Part shown: positions 1 through 12,800 of the stretch, piece after piece
Layout of the letters: each line of letters opens with the position of its first letter
Position numbering within the stretch: the first letter of the stretch is position 1
From: Pachypanchax playfairii
Taxonomy: Eukaryota; Chordata; Actinopteri; Cyprinodontiformes; Aplocheilidae
DNA length: 64,000 bases
Direction of reading: 5' to 3'
NCBI GenBank assembly: GCA_006937955.1
Contig: SSNP01000010.1
Location: 6,641,610 to 6,705,609, forward strand
The notes under the pieces: model-generated
Told to the model about the DNA's origin: nothing
Database searches by the model: none
The model's input: the letters and a program-made list of their open reading frames with translations, nothing else
Position numbers and translations under genes: made by a program

Positions 1-294
1 ATCCACAAAATCCAAGTGATTATTATGGAACAGAAATAAAACTCCATAAATCTCCAAATTGGTCATTATTTCTAATATTTTTATTAAACCATCTACTCCA
101 CCAGCTTTATTCACCTGTGGTGCTTCCACTTACACACCTGGCATGTGTTTGTGTCTCAGTGTAAAACCTATTTAGACTTTTTATTGTTATTAACGTCCAT
201 CAGAAAACTTCTCCAAACTTTAATGAAGAGTCCAAATGGAAGAACGTTCACCATGACGTTTGTTTCACTAACAGAATTCTGTTTCTTCATGAAG

Positions 295-560
295 GCCACA
301 GCCATCAGCTGTTCCACGTCAGCGCCGTGGTGGGAACCCACTTCCAGATGGAGGGTGTCATAGCAGACATGATGTCACGGAGGGCGTGGCTTCAGGCCCA
401 TGGTGTGATGCCATCCTTCATGGGGACCATCGGTGCACTCGTTATCAGCCTGGTTCTAAACACGGGCCTCATCGGCCTTTTCAGCTCGCCGCTGCTGTGG
501 AAACCCCGTCACAGCTCCAACCAGCAGCATGCATCAGCCTGTGAGTGCAAGGAGCAGTAA
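295..560 (+). CDS. paqr6: Last coding exon of PAQR-family membrane receptor (paqr6-like), partial
   Basis: This is the 3' coding exon of a progestin and adipoQ receptor (PAQR). The family are seven- or eight-pass membrane proteins, and PAQR5-9 are proposed membrane progestin receptors. The exon begins after a pyrimidine-rich acceptor ending at 294 and continues a split Gly codon. It reads Gly-His-Ser-His-Gln-Leu-Phe-His, the conserved start of the seventh helix, whose two histidines belong to the metal site of the family. Next comes a THFQME segment, then SRRAWL, then a hydrophobic stretch of about 25 residues (GTIGALVISLVLNTGLIGLF) that fits the eighth helix of class II PAQRs. The stop is TAA at 558-560. 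The SRRAWL segment resembles PAQR6 more than PAQR5 as I recall them, and PAQR6 lies near NTRK1 in human. Upstream exons are outside the window, so PAQR5 or another paralogue is not fully excluded. Confidence 0.72.
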
Positions 561-2964
561 GGGAGCCCCACCCCAACGCACGCACATACACACACCATCA
601 CCAAAAGTGTCTTAGTGACTTTCCAAAGGAAAGGTTGTCTGTGTTTCAGCTCCCAGTCGAGCTGCTCCAACAGTTTTCTGATCCAGTGTTGGTGTTTACT
701 CAGCAGCTGAAGACCCAGTCGTCTTTATTCAAGCCTTTCTGAAGTTATTCAGTTTGTCTCACAGAGTCTGAAAACTGAACCGTGTAGTTTTAATGTCTCT
801 CATGTACTTTAGGAAAGGTTCTGGGTTGAATGAAGCTTTACTGACTGCAGACCCGCTCATCATGACGATGATCAGTATGAGTTTAAATATCGAGTCCACA
901 TCAACATATTCCTCCTAACTGGACTCATCAGTTGGCGTGTTAGTTGTATGTATAAAGCAACACAGATGCATCTCATCCAACTTGACATAAAATAATGCAG
1001 ATTGGATTGCCAGCTCTTAAACATCCACCTATTGATTTCACTCTGCGCTGACGGGAATTGATTTTCGGCGCCGTGCGGTTCTTTTTTCTGATTGCCGGCC
1101 TCATTATGAACCGCACAATCCGCCCTCAACGGGAGGGGAAGAAAATGTTATAGTGAGGTGGTGATTAAAAGACAGGTAGCACTTTTATAATGTTATGTTT
1201 CCATGGCAACACTAAAGTGGCCTCTTGCCCCCCGAAGGTCTTCCATAATTTACATTAGGAACAAACGGCACCATTCTTCTCTCGCTCTGCCCATCATGAA
1301 ATCCGTCAGCTGCCATAGATTTAAAAATAATCATTCAAATGGAATCAATGTTTGGAATTAGATCTTATCGGCATTCCGACGTTTCCATAGAACTTTAAAT
1401 ATTTTACATTTATAATAAAATCAAGAGGAATTTAATTAAAGATTTGGGACCTTCAGAATATTTCTGATGACAACAAAAACATTACACATCTTTTATACTT
1501 AATGTATCTTTGTCCTACACAACTCTTGTTTACGTTAACCACTATATGAACAGCTCTGTTCTATTTATACCATGTTTTATATTTATTGGCCATTTTAAAC
1601 AGAAAAAGGAGTGATTTTTAGTACTAAAACAATTTACACAGAGATTCGTCTTTGAAGTTATTTCTTACTAAAACAAGTGGGAAATAAAAAACCTTCTCAT
1701 GTTTAACATGTTTTATATTTAGTTTTTATATATTTTTATAATAACTGCTGCAGAAACATTCACTTCTGAAAAAATTCTGTAAGGAACAAGTTCATCTGTT
1801 TTCCTTGTTTAAAGATCTTCAGAGGTAAAAGGAGCAAAAAGAACATGGAAACGTGGAAACTGTTCAACTTTTGATAGTTCAGATTAACTAGAACAGAAAA
1901 AGCTTCGTGGTTCATCACCTGTTTGTTGCTGCATTTAATCTGTGAAGTTTCCAAAATCCTCATTTTACTTGACAGGCAGGTTGAAATCTGTATAAAACAT
2001 GTTTGAACCGTTTTATTGGTACAAACGTGCATTTTTCTCCACCAGCAACAGAAACCAGGCTGCTAACACACACTTACACACTAAAACTAGTCGATAGAGC
2101 AGTTTCATCTGAGGGGAAACGTACGTGACAGAAAGGAGACGAGGTGCGTTCCAGGTCCGTGATGGAAGCCGAAGTACAAAGCAGTAAAGAATGAATGAGC
2201 ATAAACACACACACATACACACTCAGAGCTGCGTGCAGAGTATAAAGTAGCATCATCGGTTAGGTCGCAGACAGAAGAGCCGTGTTTGCCCTCGCCGTGT
2301 TTTTACCTCCTCTCCTGCCGAGCGAACGTTGATCGATTTCACCGTCTGCAGTTATCACATTACAGCATTCCGAAGTTTGACCCTGTTGATTCCTGGAATC
2401 CGGCATTACCAACTTCTTTACTGTAGACAAACTACAGCACTTAGCATTTCTGTTGGTGCTGCTGATTGTTTTTATTGGTGCTGTTTTTTTCTGTTCACAT
2501 TCATGTTGACGGCGACATGCAGAGGATCTAATGATCCTCCACACTGCGTTAAGATGACCAAAACTTAAAGCTGACAGATTCTTCAGACCAGTTCACTGTT
2601 ACATTTAAATCTGTCTGTGTGAAACTCCTGAATTTGATGCCGGTTGTAATTTTCAGAACTGCTCGCTCATTTCAGGTGTTTGTTTAGGTAAAGAATTTAT
2701 CTGGTAACAGAAATGTGTCACAGAAAGTAAAGATGGGCAGGAGTAAAATGATGCCAGAGTTTAGTTTAAAAAAAAAGTTCTGGATGCCTTTCTTTGTTTG
2801 TTTTACACAACTGTTTTGATATAATTCTGTTTTTTAAAAATACAAAATCTTAAACTGTTTAAAAACATATTTGTTCTTTGCTGTGTATGATGTGTTTGTT
2901 TATTAGACTTGTGTAATAAATTAAAACTTTTATCAAAGTTTGAACTGTAACTGAAATCATTTCC
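561..2964 (+). other. Presumed paqr6 3' UTR and flanking non-coding DNA
   Basis: No coding exon is seen here. The sequence directly follows the PAQR stop codon and becomes AT-rich. Possible polyadenylation signals (AATAAA) occur at 1414-1419, 1683-1688 and 2915-2920; which one is used cannot be told from sequence. A palindromic RFX X-box-like site lies at 1197-1210. Confidence 0.4.
1197..1210. promoter_or_regulatory. RFX X-box-like palindrome
   Basis: The 14 bases GTTTCCATGGCAAC form two half-sites around a central AT. They match the known consensus for RFX-family factors (GTNNCC, short spacer, GGNAAC). The site is in the presumed 3' UTR or downstream flank of paqr6. The motif is seen directly; function is inference. 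Confidence 0.4.
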
Positions 2965-3007
<43 letters not shown>

Positions 3008-3009
3008 GG
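2965..3009 (+). repeat. (CAGA)n microsatellite
   Basis: About eleven uninterrupted CAGA/GACA tetranucleotide units, ending in CAGGAAGTC. It lies about 170 bases before a Tc1 remnant that contains a second, shorter CAGA-type tract. Confidence 0.95.
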
Positions 3010-3179
3010 AAGTCTGCTACTCAGATTTGAGCTCAGTAGTAACCTGATTGAAATGATTTTTCTGGTTAATGTCAGACAGAGATAACTGGAGTAAATGCAA
3101 AATCCAAAAAACGTCTGATTTCAGTTATTTAAAGAAAAACTTTCCAAACCAAACTGATCTTATCTTAAAATCAAACACA

Positions 3180-3890
3180 GCTGCAGTCAAGTGTTTAACG
3201 ATAACTGAGTTCATGATTCAACAATAAGAAAGAGAAGCTGAGCTGAAATGGCCCCCGTGTGAGAACTGAACAAAAAAAACCTCCAGCTCACATTTATCCA
3301 AAAACATCTGGATGATCCCAAAGACTTCTGGGAAAATATTCTGTGGTACTGACTACGTGGAACTCTTTGGAAGGTTTGAGTCTTGTTTGTTCTGGAGAGA
3401 AACTAAAACTGCATTTCAGAAAAAGAACATCATACAGACAGACAGGCAGACAGATAGACATGGTGGTGGTAGTGTCATGATCTGAGGTCGGTTTAAATCC
3501 TGGTTTGCTGTAATTGCTGAATTTAATTAAACCATGAGTTCAGCTCAACCAGGAAATCCTGAAGGAGAACGTTGACTTCACGCTTGAGTACTTGGGTTCT
3601 GCAGCAGGACACAAGTCCACTGCTGAATGGAAAAAATGTTTTGTTTTTTAGCGGCCTGGTTAAATGCAGCAGCAGGAAACTGAACAATCTGTTCACGATG
3701 AAAAATCCTCCAGTGAGTCCGAATAAAAATAAAAAAGAGCCAAAAAAATTCCTCCGTAGTGACGAGAGGCTCATTTCCAGGTATCATAAACTAGAACGAG
3801 TTATTAAGGAGTGTTTTAAGATTAGATCAGGTTGGTTTGGATTTTTTTCCTCTTAATAAATAAAATTGTCATTTTAAACTAGATTTTACA
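3180..3890 (+). mobile_element. Degenerate Tc1/mariner-type DNA transposon remnant
   Basis: The interval resembles the transposase region of fish Tc1-like elements in sense orientation. Recognisable pieces, in order, are a stretch reading like the end of the DNA-binding part (around 3185-3240), a part resembling 'dPKDFWENILW..VELFGR' (around 3310-3375), a GGGSV-like segment near 3461-3475, and a WVLQQD segment near 3590-3610. The last is the family's second catalytic-aspartate motif. After this the copy jumps to sequence resembling the 3' end of such elements (from about 3825). The C-terminal catalytic part is therefore missing, and frameshifts and stops are frequent. A CAGA-type tract at about 3434-3459 replaces part of the coding sequence. 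The element is dead. Family assignment is from remembered motifs, not a search. Confidence 0.6.
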
Positions 3891-5556
3891 TGTAGTCGAG
3901 TTCTTTGTCTGCCATTAAGTTGTTTTTTTATTATGAAACATGTATTTTCTGTAAGGCAATACATACTTTTTTACAGCAGTGTGAATGTGTTACGTACGAA
4001 TCCTTCTCAGCTTCTCTGAATGAATCATTTTAGGTTTTTAAAAGGACGTTTTTGGATTTCTACAGACACTTTCAGGTTTTTAGTATTTGTCCTGCATATA
4101 AAATTAGACATTTAACACCATATTTGAAACATTTTATTCAGTCATTTTTGAAAATTGCAAATAAAATAAATTGCAAATGCTTTTTTTGTCAAGTAATATG
4201 TCAAATTCTGTTTAGAACAAGTTCGGAAATTTCCAAGAAGGTATTTGGTGTATGTTTGCAGATTTCCTATCTTTTATGATCAGTGTGAAACTAAGTAGTG
4301 TGCATGAGTGACCAGCAGAGAGCAGTGCAGCACAGTACGCATGAAGCTCATCGTTCAACCGGCGTCCGCTTGTCAAGCATCAGCAGGAGCTGCAGGTCGT
4401 GCAGCAGCAGTGAGAAGATTAATCTGCAGGTAAACCAGCTGTTGGGGCACTGAAAGGGTCAAAATATTTGGGTGATCACAACCAGTTAATTCCCAAAATA
4501 AAAAAGAAGTAAAAAATAATGCATTCTTTTATTTCAGGTTACCTTAAAATAAGAGCAAATATCCAGACTTTATGATGAGGGGAACAGGACTGCAGCAAAC
4601 TATTCCTTTCTAAAGAAGTCGATTTTAATAATGATTGTACAAATTATTGTGAAAGGCAGTTGTGTTGGTTATTAAAAGCCTTTGCGTTTCTTTGTCAGGT
4701 TGTGTAGTTTTGTCCACTTTGGTTTGATTCATTAGGTTTCTTTCTTTTCCCACTGTGGAACCTCACAAGGTGGCCAGTAAAGCACACAGAGTGGTTTATT
4801 ATTAGCAGTAGATGCAGACCAAAATGAATTGGCTCTGCCATTATCATAAAAGAAATAATTATCAGAAGAAATCAATATCCTGTGTGCGTACATTATAAGA
4901 TGAGGTGAAGGACTGAAAAGGAAAGTTTCCTGCTGTAAAGCTCTAATAAGTCTTCCATTTTAAAAATGGCCTCATTTCCAGCTCTTATTATCCTCGTATT
5001 CCACATCCAACAAGGGTGGAGCCTCGAGTGCTTATTAAAAAGGTTCATTCTGAAACCACAAAGGGAGCCCTTAAGGATACCAGGGACAAACACTACAGAG
5101 TGTTCTAATCCTATCTGGCCTGAATCTGCTTGTAAGACACTAGAAGAAACAATAAGCCAGACATGAGTCCTCCAAGTGTGTTGCACTCCCCCAACCCCCC
5201 TCACCCAGTGCACCAGGGAGGTGGAAGGATGATAGCATTACTCACAATCCATTACCACTCTCTGGAGATGCTCTGCATACACAGTGATGGAGGGCGGGGT
5301 AGAAGGTGGTGAGTGAGAGGCTTTTGGAGGGTGTTTGTTTGCTGGAGGCCCGGCTGTAAGGCAATATGAAACTTGATTATTTCTTTTCAATAAGCGTCTG
5401 CTGAGCATCCCATAGAGACGTGGCAGGATGCTGATTAGTCCGTCAAAATAACAGAAGGGTCTTGAATAGGTTGTTAGTTTAAATACAGACAGCAGCACAA
5501 ATTATTATCTGCTCTGAAGCGCATCTTGATGATGCTTTTTCTTTTTGAAAATCAAC
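3891..5556. other. Intergenic DNA between paqr6 and ntrk1 (tail-to-tail)
   Basis: No exon, RNA gene or clear transposon is recognised. The sequence is AT-rich except for 4930-5200, which is balanced in composition and could be conserved non-coding DNA. A CTCF-like core (CCAGCAGAGAGCAG, one mismatch to the usual consensus) is at 4312-4325. The flanking genes are convergent, so this is a 3'-to-3' interval. Confidence 0.4.
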
Positions 5557-6660
5557 TTTATTTTTGAGGGCAGACAATATACAAAGTGCTGGAGTAACAA
5601 TACATGAAGGTATATATTTTAGACATTAATACAGATTATGTACATGTAGTATTTACACAAGGCGTAGCAGTGGTTTGTACAGCTGATCTTTCACCCCCGA
5701 AATGCCCCATTTGGTTTTTTCCACCTCTCGTTTCACTTTCAGTGCCATCTGTCGCCCCTCCTGTCTCACTTTAATCCATCTGTTACCTCTCCAACATCTC
5801 AGGCTTTTACCATCCTGCTCTCTTACCAGATTTCACTGCAGGGCTTTGATTTATTTATTTTTTTTATTAGCTCATTAAATTTAGCTAATTTAAAGTAAAG
5901 CCACTCCTGAGTGAATCTGGTAGTCCAAACAGGTCAAACTGCTGCTCTATGAAAAGGTTTCTGTTTATATTAAATGTAAACACAGAAGTTTTCATACCTG
6001 GAAACACTTCTTTTCACTAATATTTAACAAATTGTTTGCTTTTCTTTTTTTGAAAAATAATTATATGATACACTGGCTTTGATTTGTGGAAAACAAACTT
6101 TCATTGTGATTTTCTTATTTACATTTAGTAAAAGCCTTCCACAGAAAAACTCTCCCAATGTTATACAAATGTCTTCCTGCTGCACCCGGATCTGTAACGT
6201 AATGTGACGTGTCCTGTTTGGTGATTGAGGATTTAGTTTTCGAATAATCTTTTAATTTAAATCTCAGCTGCAAATTGGACTGATATGCACGACGTGAGTC
6301 ATCCTCTTAAACTGGGTTCTCAGCAACATCAAGCCAAATACTGTTCCTTCAACAAATATTCATGCATCTCCCTCCAGCAGATCACATAAACCTTAAACAC
6401 TTTGGTAAACATTTGACATTTTTTCCAGAGAATCATAGTAAACGGGACTCAGTCAAACTGGATTGGGACTAAATGAGGGCAGGAAGGTCGTTTCAGACCG
6501 TTCACCAAGCAGCAAAGCTGAAAAACAAGCAAAATGAGGGGAATGAATCCCAGCTTTTCTACAAAACAAGATCACTTTAAAATAAAAGAAGAACTTGTCT
6601 ATAGATGGTTTAGAGTGACTGAACTTGTCAAGCGTCTGCTCACTGATGTTTTAGAGTTTT
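5557..6660 (-). other. ntrk1: Probable ntrk1 3' UTR with candidate poly(A) signals
   Basis: This lies directly downstream of the ntrk1 stop codon on the minus strand. Reverse-strand AATAAA signals occur at 5854-5859 and 5557-5562, so the 3' UTR would be about 0.8 or 1.1 kb. The interval holds no other open frame of note. The end point is inference. Confidence 0.4.
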
Positions 6661-6846
6661 TTAGCCCAGGATGTCCAGATAAACCGGCGGGTTTTTGACC
6701 AGCTCCAGCAGGCTGTTGTGGATTTCCTTGATGACCGTCCTCTGCTGGGGCTCCCTCTGCCAGCAGCCCTGCATCAGCAGGTAGACCTCCTTGGGGCAAG
6801 TCCTTGGTCTCTCCAGTTCCCGTCCCTGCGTGATGCATTCAATGGC
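6661..6846 (-). CDS. ntrk1: ntrk1 exon 17 (kinase C-terminus, PLC-gamma site, stop)
   Basis: 186 bases to TAA at 6663-6661. Begins AIECITQGRELERPRTCP and ends with the invariant Trk tail PVYLDILG. The acceptor is preceded by cctgacag. Confidence 0.95.
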   Translation of the reverse strand, partial: AIECITQGRELERPRTCPKEVYLLMQGCWQREPQQRTVIKEIHNSLLELVKNPPVYLDILG

Positions 6847-9800
6847 CTGTCAGGGAGAAAATGACAAAAATGATTTTGTTGACACAAGAAAGACTGAGTA
6901 TCTTTATAAAAATGAGTTGGTTCATATTCAGATATGGACAGAATTATTAGAGACCTTCTCTTTAAAAACAAAAACACAAAATAATGAAATAGATTTGGAC
7001 AAATATGATTAAACCAATAACTTTATATCATGTTACAGAAGCTTTGAGACGATCGCTGCAGTCTGTAAGTCTCAGTGAGACTTCTGTACCTGTCCACAGG
7101 TGTTCCACGCCACTCCTCATGAACAAATTCCAGCTGTTTCAGCTCCTTCTACAGATGTTCAACAGGATTTAGATCCAAGGTAACTTCAGAACTTCTGGTT
7201 CTGATCTATTCCTGGTATTTTATCTGTGTTTTGGATCACTATCCTGTTGGAGGAACTTTGATCTGAGGCCAAGCTTTCGGACACAAGGCAGAAGATTTCA
7301 CTCCAGAATATCTTGACAGTCTAAAGATTTCATTAGACCCTGAACAGATTCAAGACATCTATTTTGTAGAATAACATTTAAATTGTTGGTACAATAGTGT
7401 GACATCTGAAAGGCTGGAAATCTGAATTAAATGGCACATGCAAGTCACGACATCTTATTCTCCATCGGGGTGAGTGACCTCTGACATGTTCCTGTGGACG
7501 CACACAGAAGGAATTCAGCTCTGCTCTTATGCATTGGTCTAATGATTCTATTGATTGACTTGCCCTCTGTGGTTGTGAAAGTAAAACCTCTCTCTCCACT
7601 GTGATCAGAGACAGTAGCAGATGTTTGCAGAGTTGTAGCCGTGCAGACAGCTGTGTATGACTGAGCAGCTGCTGTGGGCGACAGATTGCTGAAATGTCCA
7701 GAGTATATTCATGTTTACCATCTTAGATTTGTGTTATCATGTTAAATATAACCACATAGAATGTAAACTTAACTCTGAATGCACAGAAATGATTTAAGGC
7801 CTTTTTAAGTAAAGAAAATAAACATGAATCTCAAATTCACTTATGGATCTTTTCTTTTTGCATGTTGCATTAATCTCATCTCATCAGATGCCACGGCTCA
7901 CTGAGAACTCTAAATTACATAATCACATTATTTAACTATATAAAAAGGCCTTTGATTTCAGAACACAAACACAACATTGTTATTTGCTTTGTTAAAGGAC
8001 AGATGTGAGGATCAGGGTTCCTGAAGCTGAGGACGGCGCTCTGTGAGGTGGGAATCCTCCTCATGCAGCACCAGGTTTCTTTATGGTTTCATTACAGCTG
8101 AAGGACGATGCATCTCACAGTTCAGTCCATTTTTAAAAGATTAAACAAAATGCTGTCAATGTCATGCACAATTATAAAAGAGAAAATGTGTGGAAAAAAA
8201 GCAAAAACTATGAATAACCTTCAAAAAGTCTGACAAACTTATAAAAAAACTATAAATATGAATTAGATATAAATGTTTAAAGTCTAGTTGCTTGGAAACT
8301 AAATGGAAGTAAATGGTTTAAGTGCTGTATGTTTAAAATGGCACAAACACTCTTTACCATTTTTCAAGCTTCTTGATGGAGTCAAGTGGAGTCAGAATAA
8401 TAGAAACTGTTAATATTGACAGCAATATCAATTAGACTTAATCAAAAGTTCTGCTGCTCTTGATGGCATTCGTTTATCTGAGGAAATAAGCTGGAAGAAC
8501 AGCTGAGTGTCACTTCAATTAACAGAGATCCAACATCCATGTTGGATGGGTTTTTTTCCAAAATAGTCAGATAGATTACAACGGAATTCTTTCTCAATTT
8601 TACTACAGAAATAAATATATCAAACTCAAACACTCGTACTCTATCAGAGCAAATATTATGTTGTTAGACTCACTGATACTCACAAATAAATTATACAAAG
8701 ATAAGAAATACTTTATTAATCCCTCGAGAAGGTTCCATTCAGGAAATTCAGCAGATGTTAGCTAGAAACAGCTAAAAATGGATTCACAGATGTGGGATTA
8801 CAGCTAGGAACATCAGTATAGAATCTAAATGTATAAAATTACAAATTTATGTGTTGAAACAAGTGATAGTTCTTCCTCATTAGATTTATGGTGATATAAA
8901 GGTAGAAAAATAGTAAAATATATTGATAATGGACATGGACATATGAAATGTTATTTCTATAATTATACAGCTGCAGTTGGTTCAGTCCAAAAAGGACAAA
9001 TTTCACCAAGATAAATGGACCAGATGTTGTTGTAAGTAGTCAGAATTCATTTCATTGTATTCTGTAGTTTTATCCACTCAAGGTCATTAAAATCACTTAC
9101 CTTAAATATATAATATATATGATTTCAAACAAGTGGAGCCCTTTTTATTACTGATTCAATAATTATTTGGATGTACCGTGTATTTAAGGAAATCATTGTA
9201 GAACAGTATATAAAGTATCAGAAAAAGAAAAAGTCAAGTAAAGTACAGTATATGACTCTCAGTGGTATTTAAATATATCCCCCAAACATCTACAGTTGTA
9301 GATGATATTATATATAAATGAGATGTTCATTTAATACAAAACTTCTAAATCAGGATGCAGCAGGTCGTCCTGCTACACAAAGGATCATCTTCCAAAAACT
9401 GCTTCACTGTGTTTCTGTGCGTCCATCAGCTGGGACGAACCGGAGCAGCGGCTCTAATGGCTGCAGTGACTGATGTAGTTCATAACCTCCCGTCGTTCAG
9501 TGAATAAATCACTGTTGAGGATGAGAGCAGGTTTCTGTGCTCTCTCTCTCTATTTAAATGCTCACTGACTCAGTCACTTCACAGCCGTTAACCTTTGTCT
9601 GATTAAGTGAACAGACGAGGCCTGTCAACAACGCCACTTCACACCAAAGTGACCCGGTCAGGCTCCAAAGCTGAACACTGGCACTACTAATGACCCAGTA
9701 AAATGCTGCTGCCTCCACGTCAGTAGTTAGAGATGATCCATCTCTGCCACGCAGTATTTAGGCAACATGATAATTTTACCTGTCCCTTATGGGGCGAGAC

Positions 9801-12800
9801 AGATTAGGATAACAAAGTTATAGTTTATTGGTCCAGGGCAAAAATGAAGCCAATCAGATTAGAATTGAGTGCAAAGGAAAATGATCCACCCTTTTCTTGA
9901 AAGAAGAGAGGCTGACGGGCTGTAAGAGCTCTGCTGTGGTCACGCTGGAGACCCACTTCTTAGTGCTCAGGCTGAACAGGCCAGACTGGACCGACCTTAA
10001 TTACTATGAACTTATTGATTAGTTTAAGAGTGCAGAGTTTAAAAGACTGCATGTTAAATCAGTTAAAAGTTCAAATGACAGTATGTGAAATATTAAAACA
10101 TTTCAGGCTGAAGTTGAAGCATCAGTGATACTACAGCTTTATAAATGTTGGTAAAAGTGTGTTTTAAGATTAAAAGTACTCAACAATTAAATTGTTACAT
10201 TTAAGGAGAAAATGTAGCTGATGATCAGCGTGAAAGAGAGATGTCATCTGTTTATTCATCCATCTATATATACTCATTTCTCTGAAGGGCTGCAGACACT
10301 TTATCATCAACAGTTACATTTGTTTTTGCTAAAAAACAGTCCGTCCATCAACTCTGCATGCAACAAAAAGTTAAACCCAAGCTGAACCTGAACCTGGTTT
10401 CTTCCACTTTTGTATCAGCGTGCAGCTTTTCACATCGTTTTCATTTCATTTCTGAAGATTTCAAGGACAAACACTTTTCAGTGTGAATAATTCTAACTAA
10501 AGAAACTCCAACAAAAAGCCACAACAGTTTGTTTTACTGTCCTGGTGGATAGTTTTCATAGTTTCAGTCAGCGGTCATGACTTCTTACTCAACTATTTAT
10601 GTATCTAATACTCTGGACAGTAGAGGTGAGTCAGTGATACATCACGTAACTTTCCTGTTACACGATGAGATGATGATCGAGTTCAGTTTCTTTTACTCAC
10701 ATTTTTTTGGGGAGTTTCATGAACTGAAGAATTAGGAATTAACACAGTGTCTCAGAATCTATGTGTAAATTATGTGTGTGAACAGTCGCAGCCAGCTCAC
10801 CTCACTGTTAGACAGCTGATACCAGGGTTGTTTTCCATAGGTGAAGATTTCCCAGAGAACCACACCGAAGCTCCAGATGTCGCTTTCCGTGGTGAACTTC
10901 CTGTACATGATGCTCTCTGGTGGCATCCAGCGGATCGGGAGCATCGTGCGTCCACCAACCTGAAGACCAAACAGATTCACAGTCAAATCACTTCAAGAAC
11001 CAAAATACCCTCTTAAGGTAAGATTCCAGGCTCTGATGGTTTGAGACATTTTTTTTTTTTTTTTGATGGAATTCCAAAAACTTACTCGATAGTAATCAGT
11101 GCTGTAGATGTCTCGGGACATACCGAAGTCTCCAATTTTCACCACCAGACCCTCCCCCACCAGACAGTTGCGGGTTGCGAGGTCACGGTGGACAAAGTGC
11201 AGCGATGCCAGGTAAACCATGCCCGACGCGATCTGAGCGGCGATCTGCAGCATCTGAGGCAGAGTCAGCTGACCAACTGGGGCCAACTTTGACTCGTCTA
11301 GGATCCGAGCATCAGGACCGTGAACCCTGTGGGAACCACACAGATATAACAGGTTCCATAATACATAACTACTGTTTTAAATCACTGACTGATTATATAA
11401 AAGCTTTAATGTAAAAAAATATTGGAATACACAGTTTGATCATTTAGATCAACACTTCTCAGTCCAGAGCAGCTATTTGGACTCAGGACCAAAATACAAA
11501 CCGAGGGTTCTTCAATTGATCTTCAGAAGTCTAATTTAATTTGAAATTTATAACCAGAAGAGTGTTTCTTTCATAACTGATACAAGTGATAAAACATCAT
11601 TTATAAAATTGTAAAAACTTTATTTTTATTGTTTGTATTTTAAGGTTTATGCCTCATGATCACTGAACATTGAAGAGAAGGTTGTATGATCACATGATGG
11701 TCAATATTCTGTTTCTATTGGCTGTTGGATTATTAAAACACCCCGATTGGCCTTTCAGCATATTAGTAATTATCTGACTGACCTTGGGTCACCTGAAGGA
11801 CAATGACCTCACAAGCAATCCACAGATTGAACACTTCTGATATAAACAGTATGGAGCATTATAGACATGGTCAGCAATCCACAATAAAGCCATTTAAAAC
11901 TGATGGATAATAGAAAACACAGGCTTGTAATACGCCTACAATTGATTCGCAATAATGTAATTCAGAGATGCAGAGCACATTAACTCTGTGGTTTCTGTGG
12001 ATCATGAACACCCACTCTGACATCCAACTGCCTAAATGAACAAATCACAGCTGATGTGTCTCCATGTGGCGTCCATCCTAATCTCTCTCCTCTCCACTTT
12101 ACAAAGGAAGTTGTTTATACTATCACTATTAGTTTAAAAGGCAGGTGGCAGGGTGGGAAAGCAGCTGCATTGTGGGGGCTCTCAGACGTTTCATCCATTC
12201 TGTCTTCTGGAAATGTGATTTCCAACATATATCTCAGAAAAAAGCATGTGTGCATGCATGCATGTGTGTGTTTTCATTCCCAATCTGTCTCCTGGGGAGG
12301 ACACCTGGCAGTCAGCATCAACTGCATCTGCTCTGATGCTTTTCTCAGATTGTCTCCAAGGTGCAAAGTCAGTTCTAATAAGTCAACACAGTCTCATTTT
12401 CCTTCAGCTCCCTCAAAGGTTTAACAGAGTTTTAAATGAATGAAAACATATTTTGATGCTTTTTCTGCCACAATGTTACTCAATAATAAACCTTTTAATG
12501 AAATAAACTGCTACATGACCCATAACAAGATACTAACTTTGGTCCGTTCAGTCTGTTTTTACTCGACTGCTGAAAGTTATTTTCAACATTTTTCTACATT
12601 TTAAATTCAGTTTTTGTGGTTTTTAATATAATGACATGTTCTTAATACTGTAACTGCCCTTTGCCTTGACATGTAGTGAATAAGATGCAGGAACTACTTT
12701 ACTCTCTTTTTTCAGGTCTCTCTCAATCTGTTTGCTTTTTTCTGTATTCAGACAAAATAAAACGATTGAGCTTAATTTTTAATCTCGTTTGCTGGTTGTT

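Larger units (their letters stand above)
6847..10800 (-). other. ntrk1: ntrk1 intron 16 (about 4.0 kb)
   Basis: Mostly AT-rich with no coding exon. Holds a degenerate Tc1 transposase fragment (7070-7380) and a short stretch at 8705-8755 resembling the 3' end of fish LINEs (CTTTATTAATCCC followed by AGGAAATTCAG). Otherwise nothing is recognised. Confidence 0.7.

Noticed and set aside
273..294. Alternative acceptor for the paqr6 exon at the AG ending at 273
   Set aside because: It would add LFLHE before the GHSHQ motif, which does not fit the family. The AG ending at 294 gives the expected split Gly.
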